Positions 1-13,749 of a stretch of 64,000 bases of DNA are shown here, piece after piece (positions within the stretch are counted from its first letter, which is position 1; the number at the start of each line of letters is the position of its first letter). The notes beneath the pieces are model-generated. The model was not told the origin of the DNA, searched no databases, and worked only from the letters and a program-made list of their open reading frames with translations. The position numbers and the translations under genes were made by a program. The DNA is from Gymnopus androsaceus JB14 (Eukaryota > Basidiomycota > Agaricomycetes > Agaricales > Omphalotaceae): contig ML769383.1 of assembly GCA_009733575.1 (NCBI GenBank), positions 868,001 to 932,000 on the forward strand, given 5' to 3'.

Positions 1-56
1 AATCAAAGACGATACTACATACAAGGGTATCAAATCGACAGAGTTAATATGTACAC

Positions 57-1540
57 CTAGACAGCATCCACCTCGGAAATAGATGCAATGAAATTCGATT
101 TAGCACCAGCAGGTCCGGGAGGTACAGAAATACGACTTTCTGTCGAAGTAGTCGCAGTTCCTCCGCGAGCGGCCACGAACGGACCCAAATGGTGCATACC
201 AGAGTGTCGAGTTCCGCACGAGGAAGCTTGTTGAAGTGTCGTGCTCAAGTAGTGAGTCTCTCCAGTTGGAGCGACCAGTCCAAGACCAATGCGTACAATG
301 ATCATAGAGAACACCAAACCCTGCAAGGTTGTCAGTCATGCGATCTGAATGTGGATGATGATCACTCACAACGATGGGAGATATCTTTGAGGAGCCGTTA
401 GTTCACGATAACAAGGAAACAAAGTCATTGAACATACCGCGTCAAGAAGAACATATTGAAACCAGGATTCCGTTTTGTACAGGATAAGAAGGGAGAGTAG
501 TGTCACAGAATAGATTGCTCCAGATTCAACGACGAGAAGCATCACCGGACTCCAACTGTGGTTGGAGAAACTTATCACCGAACGGTTTACATACCAGATC
601 CGATATGCAACAAGCGCTACAGGTGTCAAGATTTTAAGCCTGAATAAGGACACGCAATACGATATACATACCGGTACAAATGATGTTCGTAGAGAGTGTA
701 AGCGAGAAAAAAGAGACAATCCAGTCTTGAAGTTGCAGGGCGAACACTTCAGCGTCTCCAATGTGTGCAAAGGAGTATAGGATGCCAATGCCACATACTA
801 TATAGAGTCGGAATTATATACACCCTGAGCATTCACGAGCACTCACCTGTGCTACCCAGTAGAAGCAAAATCGGGAAAGCGACGATTGACAATTGTCTTC
901 CCCAAACAATGTAACATCTCACGAGCTATCTGCGCATAAGTATCACGGATGAACGCGAGGGCGGGATAAAACAATACTCAACTACTACACTATCACCAAC
1001 CAAGGTCTGCGCCACGTAGATTGTCGAACCGAATATTTGCGTAAAGTTGGACAACATATTGAAGAACGCGGCCGGTCCACCCTCTGCGTTTCTATACGTG
1101 ATGAACGCCAAAAACACACGGGCATAATTGACGCCGATATGCTGAAAGTAGGATGAAGGATTAGCAGAGAAACGACTCGAGTGAGAGAAGCAAACCATTG
1201 TCGCGAAGATAAACATGATAATGGAGATCCAGAACATCAACTTGTTAATCCTTCTGCCCAGCAGGACGACGCCATACGAGGATCCTAGTTGAGAGTTTAG
1301 AGGAAGGCGATGGTGCAAAAAGGAAGGTCGAACCAGATGGTGAGTCCGAAAACGACAGTGTATGCCCCTTGTCAAAATTGAGCTTCTTGGACGCTTCAGA
1401 CATAACCTTGCTACACACCATACAGTAAGGTTTGAATGAAAGATTGAGACCAGTTTTGACTAGATGAGACAAACCAAACTCAGTAAACGATGTGGATATG
1501 GATTTTAAACAAGACGCACCTCATCTGCACCAAACGCCAT
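57..1540 (-). CDS. Uncharacterised Agaricomycete multi-pass membrane protein
   Basis: A multi-exon gene. Exon 1 encodes only MAFGADE (ATG at 1538-1540) and is followed by a GTGCGT donor. Later exons carry hydrophobic segments in the order expected for a large Agaricomycete family of integral membrane proteins of unknown function: GGPAAFFNMLSNFTQIFGS and YVAQTLVGDSVV near 970-1090, VESGAIYSVTLLSLLILY near 480-540, and a C-terminal exon starting with GLVFSMIIVRIGLG (ends at 57). The Ser/Thr/Pro-rich cytosolic tail after the last helix is also typical. I recognise the family by its sequence style; no biochemical role is known to me. No stop or frame break was seen in the exons checked, but internal splice sites were not all resolved. 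Confidence 0.75.
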
Positions 1541-1936
1541 GGTGGCTCTAGGTAAGAGAGGGGAGACGTAACGATAAGAGTGGGGAAGGCTCCTTCATAT
1601 AGGGTATAAAAAGGGAAAAGAACCCGAACTAAAATTTTGTAAGTATCTTCCATTGTCATTCTAGAACAAGACTTGCGTGCCAACGAGGATTGACTCGGAT
1701 GTAGAACGCCCCGGTTGAAACAAAACTGGATCGCTAATCGATGAGATGGAGGTAAGAGTTGAGAGTGAAACGCAGCTCCACTGTCTAATCTCGACTCGGA
1801 CATCAATGATCCCTACTACACCTGTTTCGCTTCCAGTTCGCTTCTTAACGCGTTTTTCCAATATCACGATCCCAAGTCTGAGTTACGAAACTACATTCAA
1901 GCACCGCGAAAAGTACCAGCATGTAGTTCATTTCAG

Positions 1937-3060
1937 TTAGGTCTGAAGGTGGGTGTAAAGTCCTAAACACGATAAGTTATCGGCGTTGAAAGCTACGACG
2001 CGTCGAACGCATTTTCCTCGCCATTCAGGTATAACTAGGTCCGCGGAAGCGATGTCAGCTATGTACGCATGACCCCACATTCCATCATATCCCGTCCAAG
2101 TGGGGCATGCGTCCAACCAAAACAAGGTCCCCTAGCTCGGAAGAGTGAAATCCGCATACACTGCGGTGCATTCCGTGTTGGCGATGCAGATTATCTAGGA
2201 CTTTTATGTCCTCTTCTTCGTGGGTGACAAGCTGTGGATGAAAATGATCAAAAAAATTGACTGGCAGTGGAAGGAAGGTAAACCATACCATCAGGTTCTC
2301 TTGCTGGCGTGTTTCATTCGAAGACTCGGGAATGACTGTTGTGCCTCGTTGGACACCCCAGCTGAGCAAAGCCTGAGCCACTGAAGTACTTCTCTGTTGA
2401 GCTATCTTTAAAACGAAAGGCTCTGTGGCAAACTGCTTTCCAGCAAGAGGATACGCGGCGATTGTGAGGTCATGGGAAGAGCAGTAGTCGAGTAAATCGT
2501 GTTGCGGGAGAAGAGGGTGAATGTTTGAGAAGAATTTCCAGATTCCTGATAATAAAGTTGGAGACGCTTCTAGAACGTGTTTTGCCTGAAAATAACTTGG
2601 GATTAGAGCAGAATTCGACCTCGGTCTGTCTCGACAAAATTCTCCATCATCTTCCATAGGACTCTTACCAGGCGAGCAGACATGATCATTTTCAATAGCC
2701 ATACAGTAGGCCAGTGCATGAGATATAGATCGACCGACTCGACCATAAGTTTATCTAGGCTTGATCTAGGCTAATTTGAAGGCTTCTAACGGCCGCCCGT
2801 GGTCCTCGCTGCTGTTAACGTTTTGAAGATTAGCATGATTCAGTTTGATGAGTGAAAGCCACGAACGAAAGCTTGGTTACCAAGAAACTTTCGGAACGAG
2901 GGATGTTCGATTCACGGATGGCTTTTCCAGCCACTGTACAACACTGCCCATCCAACATCTGGATCATGGTAAGCAATGATCAAGCATGTATGCGAAAATC
3001 GCACCCAATTCCATCTCTTTTCCATTATTGAGCTTGGGGAATGGGCATCACAAGGGATCG
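1937..3060 (-). pseudogene. Decayed aldo-keto reductase
   Basis: Pieces of an aldo-keto reductase occur in the right order but in different frames. Reading the minus strand from about 3045: KLNNGKEMELG (N-terminal strand), KAIRESNIPRSES, a TK segment, SVDLYLMHWP near 2720 (family motif DYVDLYLIHWP), SPMEDDGEF, IHPLLPQHDLLDYC near 2500, AQALLSWGVQRGTTVIPES near 2345 (family QVLLRW..QRG..VIPKS) and VLDNLHRQHGMHRSVCGF. The frame changes just after HWP, again before the C-terminal part, and in-frame stops lie upstream, so no full-length NAD(P)H oxidoreductase can be made. The last part (LDACPTWTGYDG) resembles the usual end in a third frame. Confidence 0.8.
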
Positions 3061-3089
3061 GATTGAAGGTTAGACGGAAGAGATTCAAG

Positions 3090-3107
3090 AAAATGACGCG
3101 TCATTTT
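3090..3107. promoter_or_regulatory. 18-bp perfect palindrome around TGACGCGTCA
   Basis: AAAATGACGCGTCATTTT reads the same on both strands and lies just upstream of the start region of the decayed aldo-keto reductase. It contains TGA(CGCG)TCA half-sites of the kind bound by bZIP dimers and an ACGCGT core. A role as a binding site is inference. Confidence 0.4.
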
Positions 3108-3354
3108 TTGTTTACTGGAGCACGATTGAGGCGACGAAATCGGTGAAGGAGAAAGCGGGGTATCTAAGCTATCCTTATCTTATCAACTGCGCACCCATTT
3201 GACCCATCCGATTCTGGCTCAACCGTGAAAGGCTTGCTCTTCAGCGATTAATCACATTATCCCACTCGAATTCAACAGTTGGAGTTGATATCTGCAACCA
3301 TAGGAGACTCCGGGTTACCATTGGATGAGCATCTCTGCCGGATTCAAGCGGCTA

Positions 3355-3545
3355 TGAAGATGCTAATCGACTGTCGACTGTACGATCTTTTCAGTATTGT
3401 ATTTTGCACTATATATGGAATGTAGCACAGGCGAAAAATCGTAGTTAAACAAGCTTAGTTCGATTTGTGTAGGAGAAGCTAGAGTGAAGAGAAAATATGA
3501 TGTACTGTAGTATTACGACCGAAGTTCAGCCATATTTAGCGTCGG
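3355..3545 (+). repeat. Degenerate direct copy of the beta-galactosidase 3' end and flank
   Basis: This stretch matches about 5246-5455 in the same orientation (shared runs such as ATCTTTTCAGTATTGTATTT and GGAGAAGCTAGAGTGAAGAG). It therefore holds a copy of the last codons and downstream flank of the beta-galactosidase gene, with internal deletions in the coding part. It lies immediately left of the left methyltransferase duplication arm. Confidence 0.75.
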
Positions 3546-3770
3546 ACAAGGACTCAGGTTTTGGGCACAAGGATTTTGCTGAAATCTGACCCACTATTTC
3601 GGGTAAGGTTCTGCAGGAGGCCTTTTACTGGTCGCTAATTATAATGGATGAATGTATGTTATGGCGCGATCTAATCTTTCATACAGAATTCAACCGAACG
3701 TTCAATCGTGTAAGCAGATTCTTCCTATGTTTCTCCTTATGAATGCCTTTCTGGTTTACCATCAACTACC

Positions 3771-4835
3771 ATGAAGACCAACCCGTACCGGATCTTCGTT
3801 GTGGACGCAAGTCTTTATAGGCTGAGTCCAGAGGAGTTTGCCTTCTTTAGCAACCAGACCGGTATAACTGATGAAGAAGAGCTCAAGAATCATATTATTG
3901 CTGTGGCTACACAGGCATTTGATGTGAGTGCCACTATATTATACTACCTTCAAACACTTTCAACCGCACATAGATGACTAGGTATCCTTGTATCGGGCGT
4001 TTCTTGTTTTTGAGGTGATCAGAATGCAAGTTGTTTGAAGGTGAATATCTTGTTCAACGCTCTTACAACTAGGTTAAGCATGAGTGGATTGCCTACCTAT
4101 CCTCATCTGCTGGATATAGGCCGTGAACTAAAGAATCCGATCTTTCTTGATATCGGATGCTGCTGTAGGTCTTTATCTGTTAAATGATCTTTGAGCTGAT
4201 ACGACGTTCGACAGTTGGAGTTGATGTTCGCAAAGCCATAGTAGACGGCTTCCCAGCTCAGAATATTATTGCCTCCGATCTTTGCCCAGGTGTGTTCTGA
4301 GTCTGTCCGTGGTGAGGATGAAAAAATGTTTACGCTATCTCTAGAATTTTGGGAATTTGGCCACGCTCTCTTTCAATCTACTCCTTCGTCATTTCCCGTT
4401 GCTTTTGTCCCGGGTGACATCTTTGATGACTCCTTCATTGACTTGAATGGACCGACGTGTACCGGAGATTCACCCTTGAACACAGTGAAATCTCTCCACG
4501 AACTTACAGGCCGCATAAATGCAATTCATGTCTCTAGACTCTTCCATCTTTTCACCGAGCGGCAGCAACTTGAGCTAGCCCACAGACTGGCTAAATTACT
4601 ATCACCTTCTCCCGGTTCGATGATCTTTGGTCAGCATCGAGGCTCAGATGTTCCCGGTGTGATAGCCAATGCTCTAGGGGAGACTTCTTTCGATCATTCT
4701 CCAGACAGCTGGAAAACACTTTGGAATGGTGTTGTATTCCCCGAAGGCACCGTGGAGGTCAATTGTGTACTACGTCCAGCTACTGCTAGTAGTATACGTG
4801 GTACTACTTTAGATTGGTCTGTCATCCGTACCTAG
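3771..4835 (+). CDS. SAM-dependent methyltransferase, intact copy
   Basis: Spliced reading gives one continuous frame. Exon 1 is MKTNPYRIF... to ATQAFD, followed by a GTGAGT donor. Exon 2 starts MTRYPCIGRF, exon 3 starts LSMSGLPTYPHLLDIG and holds IFLDIGCC, the glycine-containing SAM-binding motif I. The next exon has GVDVRKAIVDGFPAQNIIASD (motif II acid at its end), and the last exon starts EFWEFGHALF and runs to SVIRT. The fold order and the segment INAIHVSRLFHLFTERQQ with LLSPSPGSMIFGQH match fungal secondary-metabolism-type class I methyltransferases. The substrate is unknown. Its inverted twin at 11432-12486 is frameshifted, so this is the only copy that can be functional. It is co-oriented with a truncated RING gene fragment. 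Confidence 0.8.
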
Positions 4836-5033
4836 TCTCGACAATATCAGACTCCATACCAGTATGGATGGATTCGTCTCGAGTGTTGATCGAGTGCACA
4901 GCTCTGATACTTTACTGTCAGTGCAGAATATGTCGGTCTTTGTATCCAGCTTGTATCCAGCTTGAATATAGTCTGTCGCTAGACGTTTTACAGTAAAGAC
5001 CAAGACCAAATTAAACAACTTGTAAATAGTATC

Positions 5034-5245
5034 TTGACGGATAGCCTTGCCGATCTATACGGTGAATATTTAAAAGATCTAGCCGTACACCTTTCTCAAC
5101 TACATCCTCGTTTCCTTAGATTACTGTCTGCCAATAATACGAAACATGCTTCTGGAGAACATTCTCTTCGAAGAACAAGGTCTGTAGGAGACGAACCTAC
5201 ATCGTCGCAGGATGGCCTAGTAACTTCTTCACGAATTATTGGAGA
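5034..5245 (+). pseudogene. 5' fragment of the RING-finger gene, start codon lost
   Basis: The frame SANNTKHASGEHSLRRTRS and VGDEPTSSQDGL is identical to the N-terminus of the complete RING gene (10349-11044). Here the base run before SANN reads CTGTCTGCC instead of ATGTCTGCC, so the initiator ATG is missing. The match stops at about RIIGD, where beta-galactosidase downstream flank begins. It is a by-product of the inverted duplication. Confidence 0.8.
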
Positions 5246-5392
5246 TACTAATCGACTGTACCATCTTTTCAGTATTGTATTTTGCACTATATGTGATATG
5301 GAATGTAGCACAGGCGAAAAATCGTAGTTAAATAATGAGCTTAGTTCGATTCGTGTAGGAGAAGCTAGAGTGAAGAGGGAATATGATGTTTA

Positions 5393-8726
<3,334 letters not shown>

Positions 8727-9026
8727 CTGATAGCTACGCTGAAGCTCAAGCTCGAGCTTGGGAGCTCAGTTCAATCACAGTGAGAGTTCAAGAGAAGGGA
8801 ACGGTACATCGGTCCGCGGGACGCGTCTCGCGTCCGTGCGCAAGAGGATGAGTAGGGGTAGCATTCCACTTGAGGACTCTAGTATAGCAATATTTACAGG
8901 TACAGCACTGGTGATCATACAATACGATACAAAGCGACACCATTAGCGTAGTACAATAACATAGGACAAACTTGTGTGAAGAACAACATCACTTCCATTT
9001 CCACTTCCGGATCCACTCCTACCTCA
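8727..9026. other. Beta-galactosidase promoter region and RING gene 3' flank
   Basis: These 300 bases separate two genes read leftward. A short near-palindrome, AAGCTCAAGCTCGAGCTTGG (8742-8761), lies about 20 bases upstream of the beta-galactosidase ATG. No further gene is visible. Confidence 0.5.
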
Positions 9027-11044
9027 TTACCTTCTTCCTTTCTTCTGTTTCTTATCAGGCTCCGATATCTCTACCGGTCTCTGGCAGACAGGGCATCTTC
9101 CAGAAACATCTGTCAACCAAGGGTCTAGACAAGTTTTCTGAGAACCAGTCAGTACAGGGAGCGAAGAGCGAAGTAAGGGTACCGACATGAAATACATGAC
9201 CACATCTAAGGAGTCTAAGCGGCTGAGCACCTTCGCCTGCATCGGTTAATCGAAGTTGATCGTCCTCGCGCGCCTCCTCCGAAATGACTTCGACCGCCTG
9301 AGATGTCACTTCCGGAGCTTTTGCTTTCACTTCTTCCGTTTCAGGTACGGGATGCAGTCGTTTAGGCTCTTCAAAGTCGAGCAGACAGATGGCGCAAGCT
9401 GCGCGGTTATCACCCAGAACAACGGAAGGGTAACCCTCTGTATCCCAGTTGTCCTCCCAAGACCCGGACTTGTCTGTTTTCGAGCTATCCTTCGTAGTCG
9501 AAGCATCGGTAAAGTTCTTCTCGGAGTTTGAAGGGGACTTTTTGAATTTCATAAACTTGAAGCGCTTCTTAGCAGGCGTATCGGTTACTTTAGCTGGGGG
9601 TTTGGGTGGATAGGAATAGACTGTTTCGGGAATTTGGATAGGTCCTTCCGTGGGTGGGGCATCGGGAGGCGGAGGAATGTAATAGACTAGAGGAATCTTA
9701 TCAACCATTGCCTTGGGAAGCTTTCCAATATCTGGCTTGATCTGTAAAGGATTCTGGAGAGGATGTCGGCCAAGACAAAGTAGGAATATATTCCAAAATA
9801 ACTGCAAGGAGAGTCAGCGCTCAATCCACAAGAAATCGGAAAGAAATCGGATGTGACGTACGAAGATCACTGCAAGGAAAAGTCAGTGCACAGTTACATT
9901 TGGTCAAATGAAATGAACGTACCGGGTGCGAAGACGAATACCACGAGGCTCAAAAGAATTACTTCAAGTATCATAAGATACGTTATACAAAGGATGCCAA
10001 AGACAAGCCACCAGATGTGAGGTGAAGAAAAGCGACAAGTCTTCAGTGAAGTGTAGATCAAGATATGTGCAGTCAGAAACCATGTCAAACTGAAGAGCGA
10101 AGAAAAAAGCGACAGCCTGTTTGGAAACATGAGAAAACATCCAAATGGATCGACAAGGATATATCTCACCTTCTGAACATGGGAGTATGGGGAACGCGCG
10201 CGCTCTGTGATTGTGCAGAACGTCCAGATGGGGCAGGTTGCTGAGATTGAGGAGAAGCCTGTTGTGGTAGAGGTGACGCCGGGGACGCGTTTGGGGCCGA
10301 TTCGACGTCCTGACGATAGTTCCTGCTCTGACTGAAGATCTCTGGTCATTATGCACAGCAATCGAGATAGATCAACATGCCGACGTACGTGGATTTATCC
10401 CGAGTCCATCCCCAATAGGCCAGCACGCATGCCACCACGACTCGGGCTAACCAAAGTATAGACCATACGCCCAGTGGACGATCGCATGCACTCCATTCGT
10501 TAGCTCCTGGTACAGTAGGACTGGCTCTGGGTGCGGAGGACCCCAAAACAGAGACGATAACGACCATCTGAGCGAAACCCCATGCCAAGTTCCATATTAA
10601 AGAAACCAGTGCCCTGCGAACTTTGGAAGCATCTGGGCCATATCCAAAGAAATGAAATAGCCTGGTGATAGTCGAGGAATTAGCTGGATACTGAGGTCTG
10701 ATTGGCTGATCCAGGGTCGTGTTACTCGCAGGTATTGCTGGGGGAGATGGAGTAGTTGGAGGAGTGTGGAGAACAGCAGGCGGAGGAGTTCGAGGCATAT
10801 TTGTGCTATTCTCTTCTGGTATTGAGAAAGCATTGAACGATGGACCCGCGCTACGAGGGCTGCAACTGACATCCTTGGAGAGTGTAATTACAGTCGATGA
10901 AGAAGCAGCATCTCCAATAGTTCGTGAAGATCCCGCTGAAGAAGATACTAGGCCATCCTGCGATGATGTAGGTTCGTCTCCTACAGATCTTGTTCTTCGA
11001 AGAGAATGTTCACCAGAAGCATGTTTCGTATTATTGGCAGACAT
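9027..11044 (-). CDS. Multi-pass membrane RING-H2 protein, probable E3 ubiquitin ligase
   Basis: Exon 1 (ATG at 11042-11044) encodes a Ser/Thr/Pro-rich cytosolic N-terminus and two membrane segments (WNLAWGFAQMVVIVSVLG and ILWLARVVVACVLAYWGW). After the TY/GTCGGC splice come further exons with LTWFLTAHILIYTSL and WWLVFGILCITYLMILEVIL. The C-terminal exons carry a proline-rich linker, an acidic/basic stretch and a split RING-H2 finger: CAICLLDF, then LRCGHVFH, an intron, KTCLDPWL and CPVCQ. It ends with a lysine/arginine tail KKQKKGRR. The C-x2-C, C-x-H-x2-H-x2-C, C-x2-C ligands are complete, so ubiquitin transfer at an internal membrane is the likely role; the substrate is unknown. Its 5' end is duplicated at 5034-5245. 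Confidence 0.85.
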
Positions 11045-11084
11045 AAAATAATCTAAGGAAACGAGGATTTAGTTGAGAAAGGTG

Positions 11085-11270
11085 TACAGGCGTTTAATAC
11101 TGGTACCGGATTCCTTTTAAACGTTCACCGTCGAGCGCGCTCGTTGTTTGACCGGTCAGACTCAGAGAGCTGTTGAGTGACAGTCGGAGCGAAGTCGGAG
11201 TTTCGCAAGCGCTAGCGCTTATTATTATATAGATTTGCAGGCTATCCGTTAAGGTATTTACAGCAAGTTG
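11085..11270. other. Insertion in the right duplication arm, with a 14-bp palindrome
   Basis: Aligned against the left arm (about 5030-5100), the right arm carries about 130 extra bases between the methyltransferase 3' flank and the RING start. The insert is GC-rich and includes the perfect palindrome AAGCGCTAGCGCTT (11207-11220) and GAGCGCGCTC near 11135. It may be a small mobile insertion; no terminal repeats were established. Confidence 0.4.
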
Positions 11271-11431
11271 TTTAATAAGTTGGTCTCTAGCGACAGACTG
11301 AAATTATCATCTTCAAGCAGTCAAAGTATCTTGATACAAAGACCGACAGATCCTGCATTGACCGTATGACTATCAGAGCTGTGCATTCGACACGAATTCC
11401 ATCAAAATTCCATACATGGCGGTAGTCGAGA

Positions 11432-12486
11432 CTAGATACGGATAACAGACCAATCTAAATACGTAAAAGTAGGTGTAGGACGTAGTACGCAATTGACCTC
11501 GACAGTACCTTCGAGGAACACAACGCCATTCCAAAGTGTTTTCCAACTGTCTGGAGAATGATAGAAAGAAGTCTCCCCTAGAGTATTAACTTTCACACCG
11601 GGAACATCTGAGCCTCGATGCTGACCAAAGATCATCGAACCGGGAGAAGGTGATAGTAATTTAGCCAGTCTGTGGGCTAGCTCAAGTTGTTGCTGCTCGG
11701 TGAAAAGATGGAAGAGTCTAGAGATATGAATTGCATTCATGCGCCCTTTAAGTTTGTTGAGAGATTTCACTGTGTTCAATGGTGATTCTCCAGTACACGG
11801 CGGTCCATTCAAGTCGATGAAGAATCGTCAAAGATGTCACCAGGGACAAAAGCAACAGGAAACGACGAAGGAGTAGATTGGAAAAGAGCGTGGCCAAGTT
11901 CCCAGAGCTCTAGATAGTGTAAAGATTTTTCATCCTTTCCACGGAAAGACTCAGAACGCACCTGGACGAAGATCGGAGGCAATAATATTCTGAGCTGGGA
12001 AGCCGTCTGCTATGGCTTTGCGAACATCAACTCCAACTGTCGAACATCGTATCAGCTCAAAGACCGTCTACTCAGATAAAGACCTACAGCAGCATCCGAT
12101 ATCAAGAAAGATCGGATTCTTTAGTTCACGGCCTATGTCCAGCAGATGAGGATAGGTAGGTAATCCACTCATGTCTAACCTAGTCGTAAAAACATTGAAC
12201 AAAACATTCACCGTCGAACGATATTTTCTCACTTCAAAAACGAGAAACGCCCAATACAAGGATACCTGATCATCTATATATGGTCGAAAGCGTTAGAAGG
12301 TATGATAGAGTAGCGGTGGGGAGCACTCACATCAAATGCTTGCGTAGCCACGGCAATAATATGATTCTTGAGCTCTTCTTCATCAGTTATACCGGTCTGG
12401 CTGCTAAAGAAGGCAAACTCCTCTGGACTCAGCTCGTAAAGACTCGTATTCGGAACGAAGATCTGCTTCGTGTCACTGGTCATCAT
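11432..12486 (-). pseudogene. SAM-dependent methyltransferase, frameshifted copy
   Basis: The exon order matches the intact copy at 3771-4835: MMTSDTKQIFVPNTSLYELS, IIAVATQAFD, RYPCIGRFSFLK, LDMSGLPTYPHLLDIGREL, IFLDIGCC, GVDVRKAIADGFPAQ, ELWELGHALFQSTPSSFP. In the segment reading GDIFDDS, one C is missing at about 11823 (intact copy GACTCCTTCATT, here GATTCTTCATC). This throws the frame into a nearby stop, and the remaining NGPPCTGESPLNT to SVIRI lies in another frame. The rest of the copy is well preserved, so inactivation looks later than duplication. Confidence 0.85.
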
Positions 12487-12589
12487 GGTAGGAGAAACAT
12501 GGGATGTATCTGCTTATAAGAACGTTCGGTGGAATTCTGTTGTTGCATCAAGCAGAGACTATATCACACAATGTCCATCCATACATTCA

Positions 12590-12665
12590 TACATTATAAT
12601 TAGCGACCAGTAATGTCTCTCCATAGAGGCGCAAGTGCCTGCACAACAGTTGTAGCGGCTTGATT
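12590..12665 (-). pseudogene. Stray 3'-terminal fragment of the coiled-coil gene at 26735-28848
   Basis: The minus strand encodes AATTVVQALAPLWRDITGR followed by a stop, almost the same as the last exon of the complete gene at 26735-26793 (AATTVAQALTPLWRDITGR). About 70 bp match, including the bases after the stop. Upstream similarity ends at the intron boundary. It abuts the right duplication arm. Confidence 0.7.
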
Positions 12666-12666
12666 T

Positions 12667-13749
12667 CGGCAGAGATGCTGGATCCCAGCGAAAAAAGCTG
12701 GTATCTATAGAACGAATCTACTCCAGCATAAGGGTAGGCACTCGACGTCAGTGAACCGCATTATCGGGCAGCTCCGAGTCAGATGTTCTGTCAAAATATC
12801 CGGCACATGAGGGAAACTTGCAGGGGTGGTATCGGAGTAAAGGTACAGGTGCATAGGAATAGAGCTAGACTCGGAGCACCTACATTCCCTAAGAATCAAT
12901 GATACGGCAATGAAATGCAAGTTGGGAGAGGATGATGAAGAGCAAGCCTGGTAAATGGAAAGCTATTTCGAGAATTTTGCAAGCTGAACGCGCGACGCCT
13001 CGTGATTTATCTGACACCGGTGCTCACTGTTAGTGCATTCTGTGAGAGAATGCAACTGAGTCGTTGAATCTGGTTTGAACGGAGACTTTATCGTAAATCT
13101 CTAGAGAAGGAATGTGTCAAGATGCAACTGGCAAGTAGAGCAGCGTTCAAGCTCGGATAGGGACATTGAAAAAGAAAGAAGAGGTGGCAACGTGAGAATT
13201 ATCGCTTTGACCTTCCTTTTCTGAGACTTTTCCAGCTGTTTCGAAAAACGGAGGCCACCTCCAAAAATCCTGAGGTAACGAGAGCAATTCAGTTCTGGTG
13301 GGCCGTAGGTTAATGAATTGAAATGAGGAGCAACTGAATGGTTGGCTGTGTCGATTGCTTTTCTTCAGGTGGCCTCCGTTTTTCGAAACAGCTGCCATAC
13401 GAAACAAAAGTCGAGTTCCATTTCATGAAATAAAATCAGAGAGATTGGAACTCATGTCCTAGTTGGCTTGAATGATCGATAAAGGATCTGTGGCGATGGC
13501 TATTCCTGGTGTGGCTCTCCCAATCGCACAGGTCCACCCCGACCTACGAGAAAACTTTCCTTATTTCAGCTTCTTTCGGAACTGTGGCATCACCATAATA
13601 GATATAACTTGGAGCATCTATTAATACTCCTCCTCCTCCAATGTAATATGGAGACTTGTCACATGTGTTTCGATGGTCCAAAATTTAGATCTCCAGGCTT
13701 CTCCAGGCTTCTGATATGATTCTACTTTCTCTTTCTTTGTCGTCCACTA
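12667..13749. other. Gene-poor stretch left of the monooxygenase
   Basis: No coding region was recognised. It contains the inverted repeat at 13233-13394. CT-rich tracts and TAATACTCCTCCTCCTCC near 13620-13640 may belong to the monooxygenase promoter. Confidence 0.4.
13233..13394. repeat. Perfect 28-bp inverted repeat with 106-base spacer
   Basis: Arm 1 (13233-13260, starting CAGCTGTTTCGAAAAACGG) and arm 2 (13367-13394) are exact reverse complements over 28 bases. The whole could form a long-stem hairpin or be a 162-bp foldback/MITE-like element. No clear target-site duplication is seen outside the arms. Confidence 0.7.

Larger units (their letters stand above)
3630..5245 (+). repeat. Left arm of a large inverted duplication
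   Basis: The promoter, all exons and introns of the methyltransferase gene, and the 5' end of the downstream RING gene are repeated in inverted orientation at about 10905-12610. The arms are diverged (substitutions and small indels), so the event is not recent. The unique interior (5246-10900) contains the beta-galactosidase and the body of the RING gene. The right end of this arm joins abruptly to beta-galactosidase 3' flank near 5246. Confidence 0.85.
10905..12610 (-). repeat. Right arm of the large inverted duplication
   Basis: Inverted counterpart of 3630-5245. It starts inside RING exon 1 (near RTIGDAASS) and runs through the methyltransferase copy and its promoter to the sequence TATAATTAGCGACC near 12590-12606, which is also present (as its complement) at 3636-3650. 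Confidence 0.85.

Noticed and set aside
5034..5327. Independent small gene continuing past the RING fragment
   Set aside because: The frame after RIIGDTN runs into beta-galactosidase downstream flank and matches nothing; it is a fusion at a rearrangement breakpoint.
13147..13407. 86-codon open frame on the minus strand
   Set aside because: It is created by the inverted repeat at 13233-13394 (the same peptide-like pattern read from both arms); no homology or splice context.
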